This document shows positions 50,541-59,572 of a DNA stretch of 64,000 nt, one piece after another (the stretch's first letter is position 1; each line of letters starts with the position of its first letter). A model generated the notes under the pieces. That model worked only from the letters and a program-made list of their open reading frames with translations, did no database searches and was not told the origin of the DNA. Both the position numbers and the translations under genes were made by a program. Source of the DNA: Streptomyces sp. 135 (GTDB lineage Bacteria > Actinomycetota > Actinomycetes > Streptomycetales > Streptomycetaceae); assembly GCF_020026305.1 (NCBI RefSeq), contig NZ_CP075691.1, positions 124,001-188,000 on the forward strand, given 5' to 3'.

Positions 50541-51461
50541 ATGCAGCCGGACGATATTTTTGGCGAATTCTCTTTCGACCTCCTGGGCCCGCTGGAATTC
50601 CGTACGAAGGGTCAAGAGGTACCCATCGCCGGAGTGCGCCAGCAAACACTCCTCGCGCTGCTCCTGCTGGATGTAGGCAAGACCATCAGCGGCAGCCGGC
50701 TGATCGAGGGCATCTGGGGCGGCCGGGCTCCGGAGACGGCGGAGGCACAGCTGCGCATCTGCGTGTCCCGGCTCCGACGCCGCCTGGCCGACGGCGGCCT
50801 GCGGAACGTGATCAGCACGGAGAGCCAGGGCTACCGCCTGAACCTGCCCGAGAGCCGCGTCGACGTGCACCGCTTCCGCAGCGCGCTGGAGCGTGCCGGG
50901 CGGGCCGAGGCCGACGGCGACGCCGCCGAGGCCGTGCGGCTGCTGCGTGCGGCGCTCGCCCTGTGGCGCGGGCCCGCCGCCGAAGGCCTGACCGGCCCCC
51001 TCGTCCGGGCCGCCGCGGCCCGCCTCGACGAGGAGCGGGCGAGCGCCCTGGAGCGCTGCTTCGGCCTGGAGCTCCAGCTGGGCCGGCACCACCGCATCGT
51101 CCCGGAACTGACGGCCAGCGCCGCCGAGCACCCCTTCCGTGAACGCCTGCAGTCCCAGCTCATCACCGCCCTTTACCATTCGGGCCGCCAGGCGGACGCG
51201 TTGAACGCCTATCGGGACATGAAACGCCGCTTCGCGGAAGAACTCGGAATGGATCCATCACATCGCCTTCGCGCTCTGGAAGTGAAAATTCTGAAGCAGA
51301 ATCCAGAGCTGAAGGACGAAGATTCCGCACTGTCACACAATGCCCAGACCCGGCTGGCCCTGCTGGAACGAGAAAACGCCTCGCTCCGTGCGGAAAGGCA
51401 GCGCATCGGCCGCCTCATGGCCCGGCTCATGGGCCCGCACGGCGCGCGAGTGCGCTCGTAA
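50541..51461 (+). CDS. SARP-family pathway regulator
   Basis: A 306-residue Streptomyces antibiotic regulatory protein. ATG 50541 follows GGGGGAG. Residues 8-95 are an OmpR-type winged helix (FDLLGPLEFRTKGQEVPIAG; LRICVSRLRRRLADGG). Residues 105-250 are the BTAD domain (ALERCFGLELQLGRH; HSGRQADALNAYRDMKRRFA; ELGMDPSHRLRALE). The last 40 residues are a coiled-coil (ALLERENASLRAERQRIGRL), unusual for a short SARP. It likely binds the TCCAAGGG repeats upstream of the aminotransferase. The 240-base gap upstream contains no gene. Confidence 0.95.
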   Translation: MQPDDIFGEFSFDLLGPLEFRTKGQEVPIAGVRQQTLLALLLLDVGKTISGSRLIEGIWGGRAPETAEAQLRICVSRLRRRLADGGLRNVISTESQGYRLNLPESRVDVHRFRSALERAGRAEADGDAAEAVRLLRAALALWRGPAAEGLTGPLVRAAAARLDEERASALERCFGLELQLGRHHRIVPELTASAAEHPFRERLQSQLITALYHSGRQADALNAYRDMKRRFAEELGMDPSHRLRALEVKILKQNPELKDEDSALSHNAQTRLALLERENASLRAERQRIGRLMARLMGPHGARVRS

Positions 51462-51539
51462 TACCGCAACGCGCAACACGTGACACCTCCCACGCAACAC
51501 ACCAGTTCCCGTCTTCAGCTCCCCAGGAAGAGTGCATTC

Positions 51540-53672
51540 ATGGTTTCGCAGGATCGGCGCACGAACGGCAGCCGCGCGTCGCGCATCGTGCTGTGGACCG
51601 GCGTGGTCGTCGCCGGGACCGCGGGGTGGGCGGTACTCGCCCTCTCCCGCGGTGAACACATCAGCGCCGCATGGCTGTTGCTGGCCGCGCTGTGCACGTA
51701 CGCGATCGCCCACCGCTTCTACGCCCGGTGGATCGCCCGCAGGGTGCTGCGCACGGACGACGAACGCCGGACCCCGGCGGAGCGCCTGGACGACGGCGTC
51801 GACTTCGTGCCCACCGACCGCCGCGTCCTGTTCGGCCACCACTTCGCGGCCATCGCCGGGGCGGGGCCGCTGGTGGGGCCGGTCCTCGCCGCGCAGATGG
51901 GTTATCTGCCCAGCACCGTGTGGATCGTTGTCGGGGCCGTGTTCGCCGGCGCCGTCCAGGACATGGTGACGCTCTTCCTTTCGGTACGGCGTGACGGCCG
52001 GGGCCTGGGCCAGATGGCACGTGACGAGATAGGCCCGGTCGGTGGCGTGGCGGCGATCCTCGCCGTCTTCGCCATCATGATCATCCTGCTCGCGGTGCTC
52101 GCCCTGGTCGTCGTCAACGCCCTCGCCGACTCCCCCTGGGGCGCCTTCTCCCTCGCGATGACTCTGCCGATCGCGCTGTTCATGGGGTTCTGGCTCCGCG
52201 TCGTACGGCCCGGGAAGGTACTGGAGACCAGCGCCATCGGCGGGGTGCTCCTGCTGTTCGCGATCATCGGCGGCGACTGGGTCAGCCGCACGCCCGCCCT
52301 GGCGGACGCGTTCACCCTCACCCCCTCCACCATTGTGTGGATCCTCATCGGGTACGGATTCATCGCGAGCGTCCTGCCGGTGTGGCTGCTGCTGGCACCG
52401 CGCGACTACCTCTCCACCTTCATGAAGGTCGGCGTCATCGGGCTGATGGCCGTGGGAGCGGTGCTGGCGCTGCCGCGTATGCAGGCGGAGCCGATCACAC
52501 GGTTCGCTCACCAGGGCACCGGTCCGGTCTTCTCCGGCAGCCTGTTCCCCTTCCTGTTCATCACCATCGCCTGCGGCGCCCTGTCGGGCTTCCACGCCCT
52601 GATCTCCTCCGGTACGACGCCCAAGCTGGTGCGGCGCGAGTCGGACGTACGACTCGTCGGGTACGGGGCGATGCTCACGGAGTCCTTCGTCGCGCTCATG
52701 GCGTTGATCGCCGCGTGCGTCCTGGACCCCGGCCTGTATTACGCGGTCAACTCGCCCGCCGCGATGCTCGGTTCGACAGCGGAGTCAGCGGCGGAAGCCG
52801 TGCGGCACCTCGGGTTCACCATCACTCCGGAGGCGCTGCACCAGGTCGCGTCGTCAGTCGGCGAGCACTCCGTGGTGGCCCGCACCGGTGGCGCTCCCAC
52901 CTTCGCGCTCGGACTGTCGCACATCCTCTCGGAGGCGTTCGGCGGTGAGGCGATGCGGGCCTTCTGGTATCACTTCGCGATCATGTTCGAGGCACTGTTC
53001 ATCCTCACGACCGTCGACGCGGGGACCCGCGTGGGCCGCTTCATGCTCCAGGACGCCCTCGGCAACGTCTGGCGCCCCATGCGCGACATCAGCTGGAAGC
53101 CCGGCATCTGGCTGTGCAGCGCGGCGGTCGTGGCGGCGTGGGGGTACTTCCTGCGAGCCGGTGTCGCCGACCCCCTGGGCGGCATCAACCAGCTCTTCCC
53201 GCTCTTCGGTATCGCCAACCAGTTGCTCGCCGCCATCGCCCTCTCCGTGTGCACGACCGTCCTGATCAAGCAAGGGCGCGTCCGCTGGGTCTGGGTCACC
53301 GCGATCCCGCTGGCCTGGGACGTCGTCGTGACACTTACCGCGAGCTGGCAGAAGGTGTTCTCCACCGACCCCGCGATCGGCTTCTTCGCCCAACGCCGGC
53401 GGTACGCCGACGCCTTGGACGAGGGGCGGCTGCTCGCTCCCGCCCACGACGCGGCCTCGATGCGTCAGATCGTCACGAACTCCACGCTCGACGGCGCGCT
53501 CACCGCGATCCTCGCCGTCCTCGTCGTCATCGTCGTGGCGGACGCCGTACGCGTGTGGTGCAAGGCTCTGCGGTCCCCGGACCCCCTGCCGACCTCGGAG
53601 ACCCCCAAGACCCTGCGGACCACGTCGCCCGACGCGCCCTCTGCCGCACCGGCATCCGAGCCCGTCGCATGA
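51540..53672 (+). CDS. cstA: CstA-family carbon starvation/pyruvate transporter
   Basis: A 710-residue membrane protein with about 16-18 spans. ATG 51540 has AGGAAGA upstream; an in-frame GTG lies at 51480. The CstA signature includes FYARWIARRVL, FGHHFAAIAGAGPLVGPVLA, VQDMVTLFLSVRRDG, ISSGTTPKLV and GINQLFPLFGIANQLLAAIAL. E. coli CstA and BtsT import pyruvate; peptide uptake was an earlier proposal. It overlaps a YbdD-like gene, as in E. coli. It lies outside the metabolite cluster by function. Confidence 0.95.
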   Translation: MVSQDRRTNGSRASRIVLWTGVVVAGTAGWAVLALSRGEHISAAWLLLAALCTYAIAHRFYARWIARRVLRTDDERRTPAERLDDGVDFVPTDRRVLFGHHFAAIAGAGPLVGPVLAAQMGYLPSTVWIVVGAVFAGAVQDMVTLFLSVRRDGRGLGQMARDEIGPVGGVAAILAVFAIMIILLAVLALVVVNALADSPWGAFSLAMTLPIALFMGFWLRVVRPGKVLETSAIGGVLLLFAIIGGDWVSRTPALADAFTLTPSTIVWILIGYGFIASVLPVWLLLAPRDYLSTFMKVGVIGLMAVGAVLALPRMQAEPITRFAHQGTGPVFSGSLFPFLFITIACGALSGFHALISSGTTPKLVRRESDVRLVGYGAMLTESFVALMALIAACVLDPGLYYAVNSPAAMLGSTAESAAEAVRHLGFTITPEALHQVASSVGEHSVVARTGGAPTFALGLSHILSEAFGGEAMRAFWYHFAIMFEALFILTTVDAGTRVGRFMLQDALGNVWRPMRDISWKPGIWLCSAAVVAAWGYFLRAGVADPLGGINQLFPLFGIANQLLAAIALSVCTTVLIKQGRVRWVWVTAIPLAWDVVVTLTASWQKVFSTDPAIGFFAQRRRYADALDEGRLLAPAHDAASMRQIVTNSTLDGALTAILAVLVVIVVADAVRVWCKALRSPDPLPTSETPKTLRTTSPDAPSAAPASEPVA

Positions 53673-53860
53673 GGCCGTTCGTCACGGCAGGCGCGGTGCT
53701 CCGCAAGGTGGGCGCATATCTGCGCGAAGTCTCGGGCGAGGCGGCCTTCGAGCGACAGTGCGCCGCCCACGCGGCCGGGCCCTTGTCCCCCGCCGCGCGC
53801 AGGGCCCTGTGGCGCGAACACACGCGGCGGACCGTCCGGGAGACAGCGCGGTGCTGCTGA
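53669..53860 (+). CDS. YbdD/YjiX-like small protein
   Basis: A 63-residue protein whose ATG overlaps the cstA stop (ATGA). It has a basic helical composition and matches the YbdD/YjiX (DUF466) family in size, in the RALWREH-type C-terminal motif and in position after cstA. The family is required for pyruvate uptake with CstA or BtsT in E. coli. The C-terminus ends Cys-Cys. Confidence 0.8.
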   Translation: MRPFVTAGAVLRKVGAYLREVSGEAAFERQCAAHAAGPLSPAARRALWREHTRRTVRETARCC

Positions 53861-53869
53861 CCGGCCGGG

Positions 53870-54568
53870 TCAGCGGCTGACACCGCTGTGGGGGCCGACC
53901 GGCGCGTTCGGGGCCCCGGCGGGCGCCACCGCCCCGAACGCGCGGGCCACCGCGTCCCGTACGGCACTCTCCGTCGGGGCCGGCCTGTCCTGCTCCGCGG
54001 CCATCTCCGTCAGGGACGTCATCGCCACCTCGGGCAGCCCGCACGCCGTGAACCGCGTGAACGCGTCCAGGTCGGGTGCGATGTTGAGCGCGAAGCCGTG
54101 GCTCGTCACCTTGTTCCGGATGCGCATGCCGATCGACGCGAGCTTGTCGTGGCGCGGCGTCCACACGCCGACCAGGCTCTGCGCGCCCGGCGGCGTGTCG
54201 CGCCGCGTGGTCTCGAAGCCGAGCGAGGCCAGGGCACGGACGAGGCCGTTCTCCACCCAGCGCACGACATCGCCGGGGCCGCGCTCCCCCAGGTGCATGA
54301 CCAGGTAGCCGATCAGCTGACCAGGACCGTGATACGTCGCCTGCCCGCCCCGGTCGACCTCGACCAACGGGAACGGGGAGTCGGCGCGGGGCAGTTCGTC
54401 CGGCGGCGTCCGGGAACCGTAGGTGATGACCGGCGGATGCGTCAGCAGAACCAGCCGGTCCTCGATCTCCCCCGCGCGGCGCCGCTCGACCCACCCCTTC
54501 ATCGCCTCGGTCGCCTCGCCGTACGGCACCTCTCCCAGGTCCATGCGTTCGAGTACCCGCTCGGTCAC
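53870..54568 (-). CDS. lipB: Octanoyltransferase LipB
   Basis: A 232-residue octanoyl-[ACP]:protein N-octanoyltransferase. GTG 54568 is chosen because GGGGAGG lies 6 bases upstream; a TTG at 54583 is the alternative. Diagnostic motifs: RGGQATYHGPGQLIGY (residues 73-88), Lys142 in KLASIGM, TSHGFALNI, and the nucleophile Cys176 in FTACGL. It attaches octanoate to lipoyl domains. Usually lipB is next to lipA, which is not here, so this may be a second copy. Confidence 0.95.
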   Translation of the reverse strand: MTERVLERMDLGEVPYGEATEAMKGWVERRRAGEIEDRLVLLTHPPVITYGSRTPPDELPRADSPFPLVEVDRGGQATYHGPGQLIGYLVMHLGERGPGDVVRWVENGLVRALASLGFETTRRDTPPGAQSLVGVWTPRHDKLASIGMRIRNKVTSHGFALNIAPDLDAFTRFTACGLPEVAMTSLTEMAAEQDRPAPTESAVRDAVARAFGAVAPAGAPNAPVGPHSGVSR

Positions 54569-54744
54569 TGCACGCCTCCCCAACTGGCCGGGCCTCCGCC
54601 CTGTTTGTATATGACACCGACCTTAGCTCGGCGGTGGAGCGTGGGCGCGGGGGTGGTGCGCGAGGTGTGGCCCTGGCCGCGTTGTACGGGGTCACGCCCG
54701 GGCCTCGCCTGGGTGCGGCGCCGCGCTCCGTAGCGATGGTCCGG

Positions 54745-54978
54745 CTAACGGATCCTGTTGAAGCAGAGCACTCGGCCGTTCTCGTCAGGCGTGGCGCTCG
54801 GGCACGCTGACTCCCCCTGCTCGGGACGTGACGGAGTCGGGCCGGATTCCTCCCAGCCGTATCGCTGCGGCTCTGCCGTGTCCTGCCACCACAGGGTCAG
54901 CCCACCCGCGGCGGCCACGAGGGCCAGCCATACGGCCACGACCCACCGCCATAACCTGCGGCGTCCCCTTACCGCCAC
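54745..54978 (-). CDS. Small membrane-anchored hypothetical protein
   Basis: A 77-residue protein with a basic N-terminus, one membrane segment (VVAVWLALVAAAGGLTLWW) and an extracytoplasmic tail carrying two cysteines (SACPSAT, RVLCFNR). The family is unknown. It is oriented away from the frameshifted gene to its right. Confidence 0.55.
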   Translation of the reverse strand: MAVRGRRRLWRWVVAVWLALVAAAGGLTLWWQDTAEPQRYGWEESGPTPSRPEQGESACPSATPDENGRVLCFNRIR

Positions 54979-55125
54979 GGCTCCGCCTCAACCACCGTGG
55001 ACATCCGATGCGCGCCGCGACGCGCGAGCCGCGTCCCACAACGGGCGCTCGGCGATGTGGGGGTGGAGTGTGTACGGGTGTTCGGGCATGGGCCCACACT
55101 ACGACCTCTGTCAGCCGGCGCACCC

Positions 55126-56312
55126 CTACCGGGAATCCGATCCCGACGGAGCGATGTTCCAGGAGCCGCGTGATTGGACGTACACAAGACCGGCTCTTCT
55201 CGGGGCGACGGCCTGTGCCGTGAACGACCCGTTCCCTACGCACAGCTGCGCCCCGAGAGTGAAGTCCGGGCGCAGCGCATGGAGCGAGAAAGCCGCCCCC
55301 TCGCGTTGAGTGATCCGCAGGGGTGTCCGACCGCCGGGATGCCGTAGGACGTAGGAGCCGGTCGATCCCAACGCTCCTTCCCCGAGCGGAATCTCCTCCG
55401 TCGGATGCAGCCAGACCCGCCACCGTCCCCTGGTATGCATCTGGAGGCGTATCGCCTCCCGGCCGTCGGCCCCGACCGGGACGATCGCCCGCGTCAGCGG
55501 TGAGCCGTGCGTGAGGATCCGCCTGGGCCGCCCTTTGTCGCCGGGCGGGCTGGTCAGCTCGACCCAGGAGTCCGCGGGCCGCTCCAGGTGGACCACCAAC
55601 AAGGCAGGTTCTTGCGGGTCGTTGCGAAGCGGCTGGACTCCCGTGCTGCCGCGGCCCTCCCGGTGCTGCCGCGCACCGGTGTGCCCGGGCCATGTCTCGT
55701 AGGGGTCAGGAGACGCGAGCGATGAGGGAGGCGCAAGCGCGGAGGCCGGGCGATGCTCCGTGCGCCTTTCGCGCCCGTGCGGGCGGCGACGGTCGGATGC
55801 GAAGTCAGGTCGGGCTGCGGGGCGGACCACTGTTCCCGCAGTCCGGTCTCGATCGGCGCCACACCCTCCGCCAGGCGTACGGCATCGGCCGCACACAGGG
55901 CGATCATCCGAGCGGCACCCTCGGAGGGCGCCCAGCGGACCTCTACGGTCGACTGTCCGTGACGGGGATCGAAGAAGCACAGCGGACGCCGCCGCGACCG
56001 TGGCCGCCCTTCGAGCACGGCCTCTACACAGGCCAGCGCATGGCGCCCCTCATCGAGGGCGCGCAGCACGTCAGTGGCGTCCTGAAGGTTCCGGTCGCCG
56101 ACGAGACTCCGTTTGGCCTGCTCGTACGCGTCCAGCGCCCGTTGGCAGTCAGCGAGGAGACCGGGATCGTTCTTGTGGTCCCCCGGCGCGAAGGAGTGCC
56201 CGGCGAGCATCTCGCCGAACGCCGTGATCTCCGCATCGACGCGGGCAAGCCCAGGCTCCCGCCTGCGTCCCCGCAAGAGACCGGTGATCGCTCCCACTAT
56301 CCCGTCAGCCAC
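55126..56312 (-). pseudogene. Frameshifted hypothetical gene
   Basis: The 5' part (ATG/GTG at 56312) reads as a plausible actinobacterial protein: GLLRGRRREPGLARVDAEIT and FGEMLAGHSFAPGDHKNDPG, then CFFDPRHGQSTVEVRWAPSE. After about 55,830 this frame turns Arg/Ser-rich, whereas another frame becomes protein-like from about 55,700 (LLVVHLERPADSWVELTSPP; REAIRLQMHTRGRWRVWLHP). A frameshift between about 55,700 and 55,830 would join them. The alternative is two genes, the second with a long nonsense-like N-terminus. Function unknown. Confidence 0.5.
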
Positions 56313-56399
56313 GCAGGTGACTGTAATCGTTCGGTCGGTTCAGGTCCTCGCTTGCGAAAGGGGGGCCCTTCGCGTCTTCTCCCCCTGGGGTTGTCCACA

Positions 56400-56414
56400 C
56401 CCCCTGTCAGGGGG
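56400..56414. promoter_or_regulatory. Perfect dyad CCCCCTG-T-CAGGGGG
   Basis: A 15-base perfect dyad about 96 bases upstream of the serine hydrolase start. It may be an operator or a hairpin in the leader. Confidence 0.4.
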
Positions 56415-56510
56415 GTTCCTCCATGGCCACACGCCGCTCGCCCATGACTCAATGATCTTGGGACGAGCGCACTGACCACACACTCTCTCCAGCCATGTGA
56501 GGCAACCACC

Positions 56511-57692
56511 ATGAGGCACCTGCGAAACACCCTGGGCTCGGTGACGGCGATAGCCGTCGCGGCGACGCTGGCGATGCCCGTAGCCACCGCCTGGGCCGGT
56601 TCCGGCGACGACCGTGGCAGAGCCGGTTACGGCCGGGCGGACCTCCAGCGGGGCCTGGACGACATCGTCCGCAAGGACAAAGTGGTGGGCGCCGAGGCCA
56701 CCTTGGCGGACGGAAGGCACCGCAGCTCCGTGCGGAGCGGAACCGCCGAACTCGGCACCGACCGGCCGGTGCCGGACCATGGCTACTTCCGAATGGGCAG
56801 CAACACCAAGACCTTCGTCTCCACCGTCGTACTGCAGCTGGTCGGCGAGGGCCGCATACGCCTGGACGACACCGTCCACCAGTGGCTGCCCGGAGTGGTC
56901 GAGGGCAACGGCCATGACGGCAGACGGATCACCGTACGGCAGTTGCTGCAACACACCAGCGGCCTGCCCGACTATGCCGCGGCACTCCCCGTCCTCGACG
57001 AGAAGAAGTTCCAGGAGCACCGCTTCGACCATTACGCGCCGCGCGACCTCGTCGGCCTGGCCCTGCGGGACAAGCCCCTCTTCGAGCCCGGCAAGGGCTG
57101 GGGCTACTCCAACACCGGTTACGTCCTGGCCGGGATGATCATCGAGGAGGCGACCGGCCGGCACTGGAGTGAGGAGGTCCGGGCCCGGATCATCGAACCC
57201 CTCGGACTCAAGCACACCTTCTCCCCGGGCAGGCGCACCGGCCTCCCCCAGCCGCACGCCAAGGGCTATCACCAGTTCAAGCCGGGTGGCCCGCTGATCG
57301 ACAGCACCGAGTTGAGCATGACCTGGGGCGACGCGGCGGGCGACCTGATCACGACCCGGAACGACCTGACCCGCTTCTGGCAGAGGCTCCTCGGCGGCAA
57401 GCTGCTGAAGCCGCGGCAGATGGCGCAGATGCTCACGACGGTACCGGCCCCCGAAGAGGGCGAGACGTCGGTCAGGCAGGAAATGGGGCTCGGCATCTTC
57501 AAGACGCGGCTCAGCTGCGGCGGCAGCTACTGGGGGCACGGCGGGACCACCCTCGGTCATCTCAACGCCAACGGCTTCGTCGACAAAGGCAAGAAGGGGG
57601 TCATCGTGATGCGGACCACCAACATGGCGGCGGAGGACCGCGACGACCGCACCGACCAGTTCGTCGACAACGCTTTGTGCAACGTGAAGTGA
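56511..57692 (+). CDS. Secreted serine hydrolase, class C beta-lactamase/DD-peptidase family
   Basis: A 393-residue exported protein with a signal peptide (residues 1-29, ending TAWA). The penicillin-binding motifs are Ser97-x-x-Lys100 (GSNTK), Tyr-x-Asn in GYSNTG and His-x-Gly in GHGGTTLGH. The family contains DD-carboxypeptidases, esterases and class C beta-lactamases; R61 DD-peptidase of Streptomyces is a known relative. It is a paralogue of the gene at 60,276. Start has GAGG-type site weakly placed. Confidence 0.93.
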   Translation: MRHLRNTLGSVTAIAVAATLAMPVATAWAGSGDDRGRAGYGRADLQRGLDDIVRKDKVVGAEATLADGRHRSSVRSGTAELGTDRPVPDHGYFRMGSNTKTFVSTVVLQLVGEGRIRLDDTVHQWLPGVVEGNGHDGRRITVRQLLQHTSGLPDYAAALPVLDEKKFQEHRFDHYAPRDLVGLALRDKPLFEPGKGWGYSNTGYVLAGMIIEEATGRHWSEEVRARIIEPLGLKHTFSPGRRTGLPQPHAKGYHQFKPGGPLIDSTELSMTWGDAAGDLITTRNDLTRFWQRLLGGKLLKPRQMAQMLTTVPAPEEGETSVRQEMGLGIFKTRLSCGGSYWGHGGTTLGHLNANGFVDKGKKGVIVMRTTNMAAEDRDDRTDQFVDNALCNVK

Positions 57693-57763
57693 GGGGACTC
57701 TGGACGGGCCGGGCGCGAACGGAGCACCTACCTCATGCGCGCCAAGAGAGGGCCGGTCCATGC

Positions 57764-57799
57764 AAGGGGCCCGTACGCGCGGACGCGTACGGGCCCCTT
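57764..57799. terminator. Perfect 16-bp stem-loop terminator
   Basis: AAGGGGCCCGTACGCG (57764-57779) pairs with CGCGTACGGGCCCCTT (57784-57799) around the tetraloop CGGA. It is probably the terminator of the serine hydrolase gene, working in both directions because the arms end in AA/TT. Confidence 0.85.
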
Positions 57800-57833
57800 G
57801 ATCGAGCGCTGGGCAGGCCTTGCACCTGCATTT

Positions 57834-57850
57834 CCCCGCAGGAAGCGGGG
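57834..57850 (+). terminator. Second hairpin CCCCGC-AGGAA-GCGGGG
   Basis: A 6-bp stem with a five-base loop, followed on the plus strand by CGTCTTTCCTT, which is pyrimidine-rich. It lies 35 bases after the first stem-loop and may be a back-up terminator. Confidence 0.55.
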
Positions 57851-58149
57851 CGTCTTTCCTTGGACCACCAACGCATCGCCGGTTTCCGCGTGTTGCGGCG
57901 ACCAGTTCAAGATCTACTGTACCCCAGGAACGTGGGCTGCTCCCAACGGCGGGGCCCGTCTGACGCATGTGCTCGACTTCGGCTTCCCGCCCGAACTGGA
58001 AGCTCTTTGGCAGGCGGCGGTGTCCAGGATGTCGAGGTGCCGGGCAACAAGGACTCGATGCCGAGGATCCAAGTGGCTCCGGCGAATTCGGCATGTATGC
58101 CTCATGGTCGACGGATCCGACCCTGCGGGGTGTGGGGAGATGGTCAACC

Positions 58150-58350
58150 ATGACCGGCCCAGATCTGTCGCCCCCGGCTTGGCCGTCCGTGGCCGCCTAC
58201 CTGGAGGCGGTCTGCGAGCTGCTTCAGACCGGCGGTGGGCCCCTGCTGGAAGCAGCTGACAGACAACAGCCGGTGCTGGCGCTGGGGTGCCTGGTGTGGA
58301 TCGATCCCGCTGATGGCCTGGAGGTTCCCTGGCGGCCCGTCCATCCGTGA
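58150..58350 (+). CDS. Small hypothetical protein
   Basis: A 66-residue protein from ATG 58150 behind GGGGAG. It has an acidic helical middle (SVAAYLEAVCELLQTGG) and hydrophobic end (VLALGCLVWIDPADGLEVPW). No family is recognised. Codon use and the ribosome site support a gene. Confidence 0.5.
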   Translation: MTGPDLSPPAWPSVAAYLEAVCELLQTGGGPLLEAADRQQPVLALGCLVWIDPADGLEVPWRPVHP

Positions 58351-58464
58351 GATGAGCGACCCCGAACTTCAGGCGATCCGGACCGCTTCCGCCGGCCGTT
58401 TTGGATCTTGCTCCGGGAGAGGGCCGTTTGTGAGAATCCGACCACCGCGAGCTCACGCGCTTGA

Positions 58465-58483
58465 GTCTCCAGCAGGGGGAGAC
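58465..58483. promoter_or_regulatory. Dyad operator of MerR-type promoter
   Basis: GTCTCC (58465-58470) and GGAGAC (58478-58483) form an inverted repeat with a 7-base gap, 15 bases before the MerR start, overlapping TTGAGT (58461-58466) as a possible -35. MerR regulators bind a dyad between -35 and -10, so this fits autoregulation. Confidence 0.65.
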
Positions 58484-58497
58484 CTGAAGGTGGGGAC

Positions 58498-59436
58498 ATG
58501 AACGGCCACACGCTCCACTCCATCGGCGAGCTGGCCCGGCGGACTGGTACCACGGTCAAGACCATCCGGTTCTACTCCGACTGCGGACTCATACCGCCCG
58601 CTGGCCGCAGCCCGGCCGGATACCGCCTTTACGACAACAGTGCCGTCGCACGCCTGGACTTCGTGCGAACCCTGCGCGACCTGGGACTTGACCTTGCGGC
58701 CATCCGGAAGGTGATGGACCGGGAACTCGCGCTGTCGGAGGTCGCCGCGGCGCATGCCGACGCGTTGGACGTGCAGATCCGAATCCTGCGGCTGCGGCGT
58801 GCGGTGCTGACCGCCGTGGCGGAGCGTGGGGCTACCCCTGAGGAGACACATCTGATGCACAAACTGGCCAAGCTTTCTGAAGTCGAACGCCAACAGCTGG
58901 TCGGCGACTTCCTCGACGCCGCCTTCGGTGGTGTGGGTACCGGCTCCATGTTCGCGGGGGTAAAACGCTCGATGACTCCGGAACTGCCGGACAACCCCGA
59001 TACGGAGCAGGTCCAGGCGTGGGTGGAACTGGCCGAGCTGTCCCAGGACCCGGACTTCCGCGGCCTCATGCGGCATTTGGCCGCGGAGCAGACGGCCGGG
59101 TACGCCCAGGGTGGTCCACCCGCGGCGCACAGGGACCTGGCTGCGATCGTCCGTGCCCAGATCGCACCGGCCGTGGCAGCGGGGGTGGAGCCGGCCTCGC
59201 TTCAGGCCGATCCGATCGTCGCGGGCCTCATGACCCGCTGTGCACATCTCCTCGACTGCTGTGACGATGCCACGTCGCGGGAGCAGCTCCTGGCCCGGCT
59301 GGAACGCATGAACGACCCTCGCAGAGAGCGATACTCCGCGCTGCTCGCGGTGATCAACGGCTGGCCGGAGCCGGAGAGCCTGCGACCGGTGCTCGACTGG
59401 GCCTTCATTGCTCTGCGGGCTCGGACACAGGGATGA
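58498..59436 (+). CDS. MerR-family regulator with long C-terminal domain
   Basis: A 312-residue regulator starting at ATG 58498 after GGTGGGGAC. The first 70 residues are a MerR winged helix (SIGELARRTGTTVKTIRFYS; GYRLYDNSAVARLDFVRTLR). A coiled-coil helix and then an all-helical domain of about 190 residues follow, longer than metal-sensing members, so it probably binds an organic effector. Target genes beyond its own promoter are not evident. Confidence 0.9.
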   Translation: MNGHTLHSIGELARRTGTTVKTIRFYSDCGLIPPAGRSPAGYRLYDNSAVARLDFVRTLRDLGLDLAAIRKVMDRELALSEVAAAHADALDVQIRILRLRRAVLTAVAERGATPEETHLMHKLAKLSEVERQQLVGDFLDAAFGGVGTGSMFAGVKRSMTPELPDNPDTEQVQAWVELAELSQDPDFRGLMRHLAAEQTAGYAQGGPPAAHRDLAAIVRAQIAPAVAAGVEPASLQADPIVAGLMTRCAHLLDCCDDATSREQLLARLERMNDPRRERYSALLAVINGWPEPESLRPVLDWAFIALRARTQG

Positions 59437-59572
59437 CGGGGCGGCCGCGGGGCGGCATGAACGCCCTCTTCTCTATCTGGCAAGCGGCGCACACCCCCGG
59501 GCAGGCGCGGACAAGGCGCCGAGCCGGCGGCTGTCGGACGCGCACGCCGTGCCGTGCCGGTCACCGCCACCC

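Larger units (their letters stand above)
57693..58149. other. Intergenic region with two hairpins, no supported gene
   Basis: After the hydrolase stop there are two hairpins (57764-57799 and 57834-57850). Beyond them open frames are short and Arg/Cys-rich, with no ribosome site; none is supported. Confidence 0.5.

Noticed and set aside
57690..58140. tRNA or small RNA gene in the gap
   Set aside because: No cloverleaf or TΨC-like sequence could be found; only terminator hairpins.
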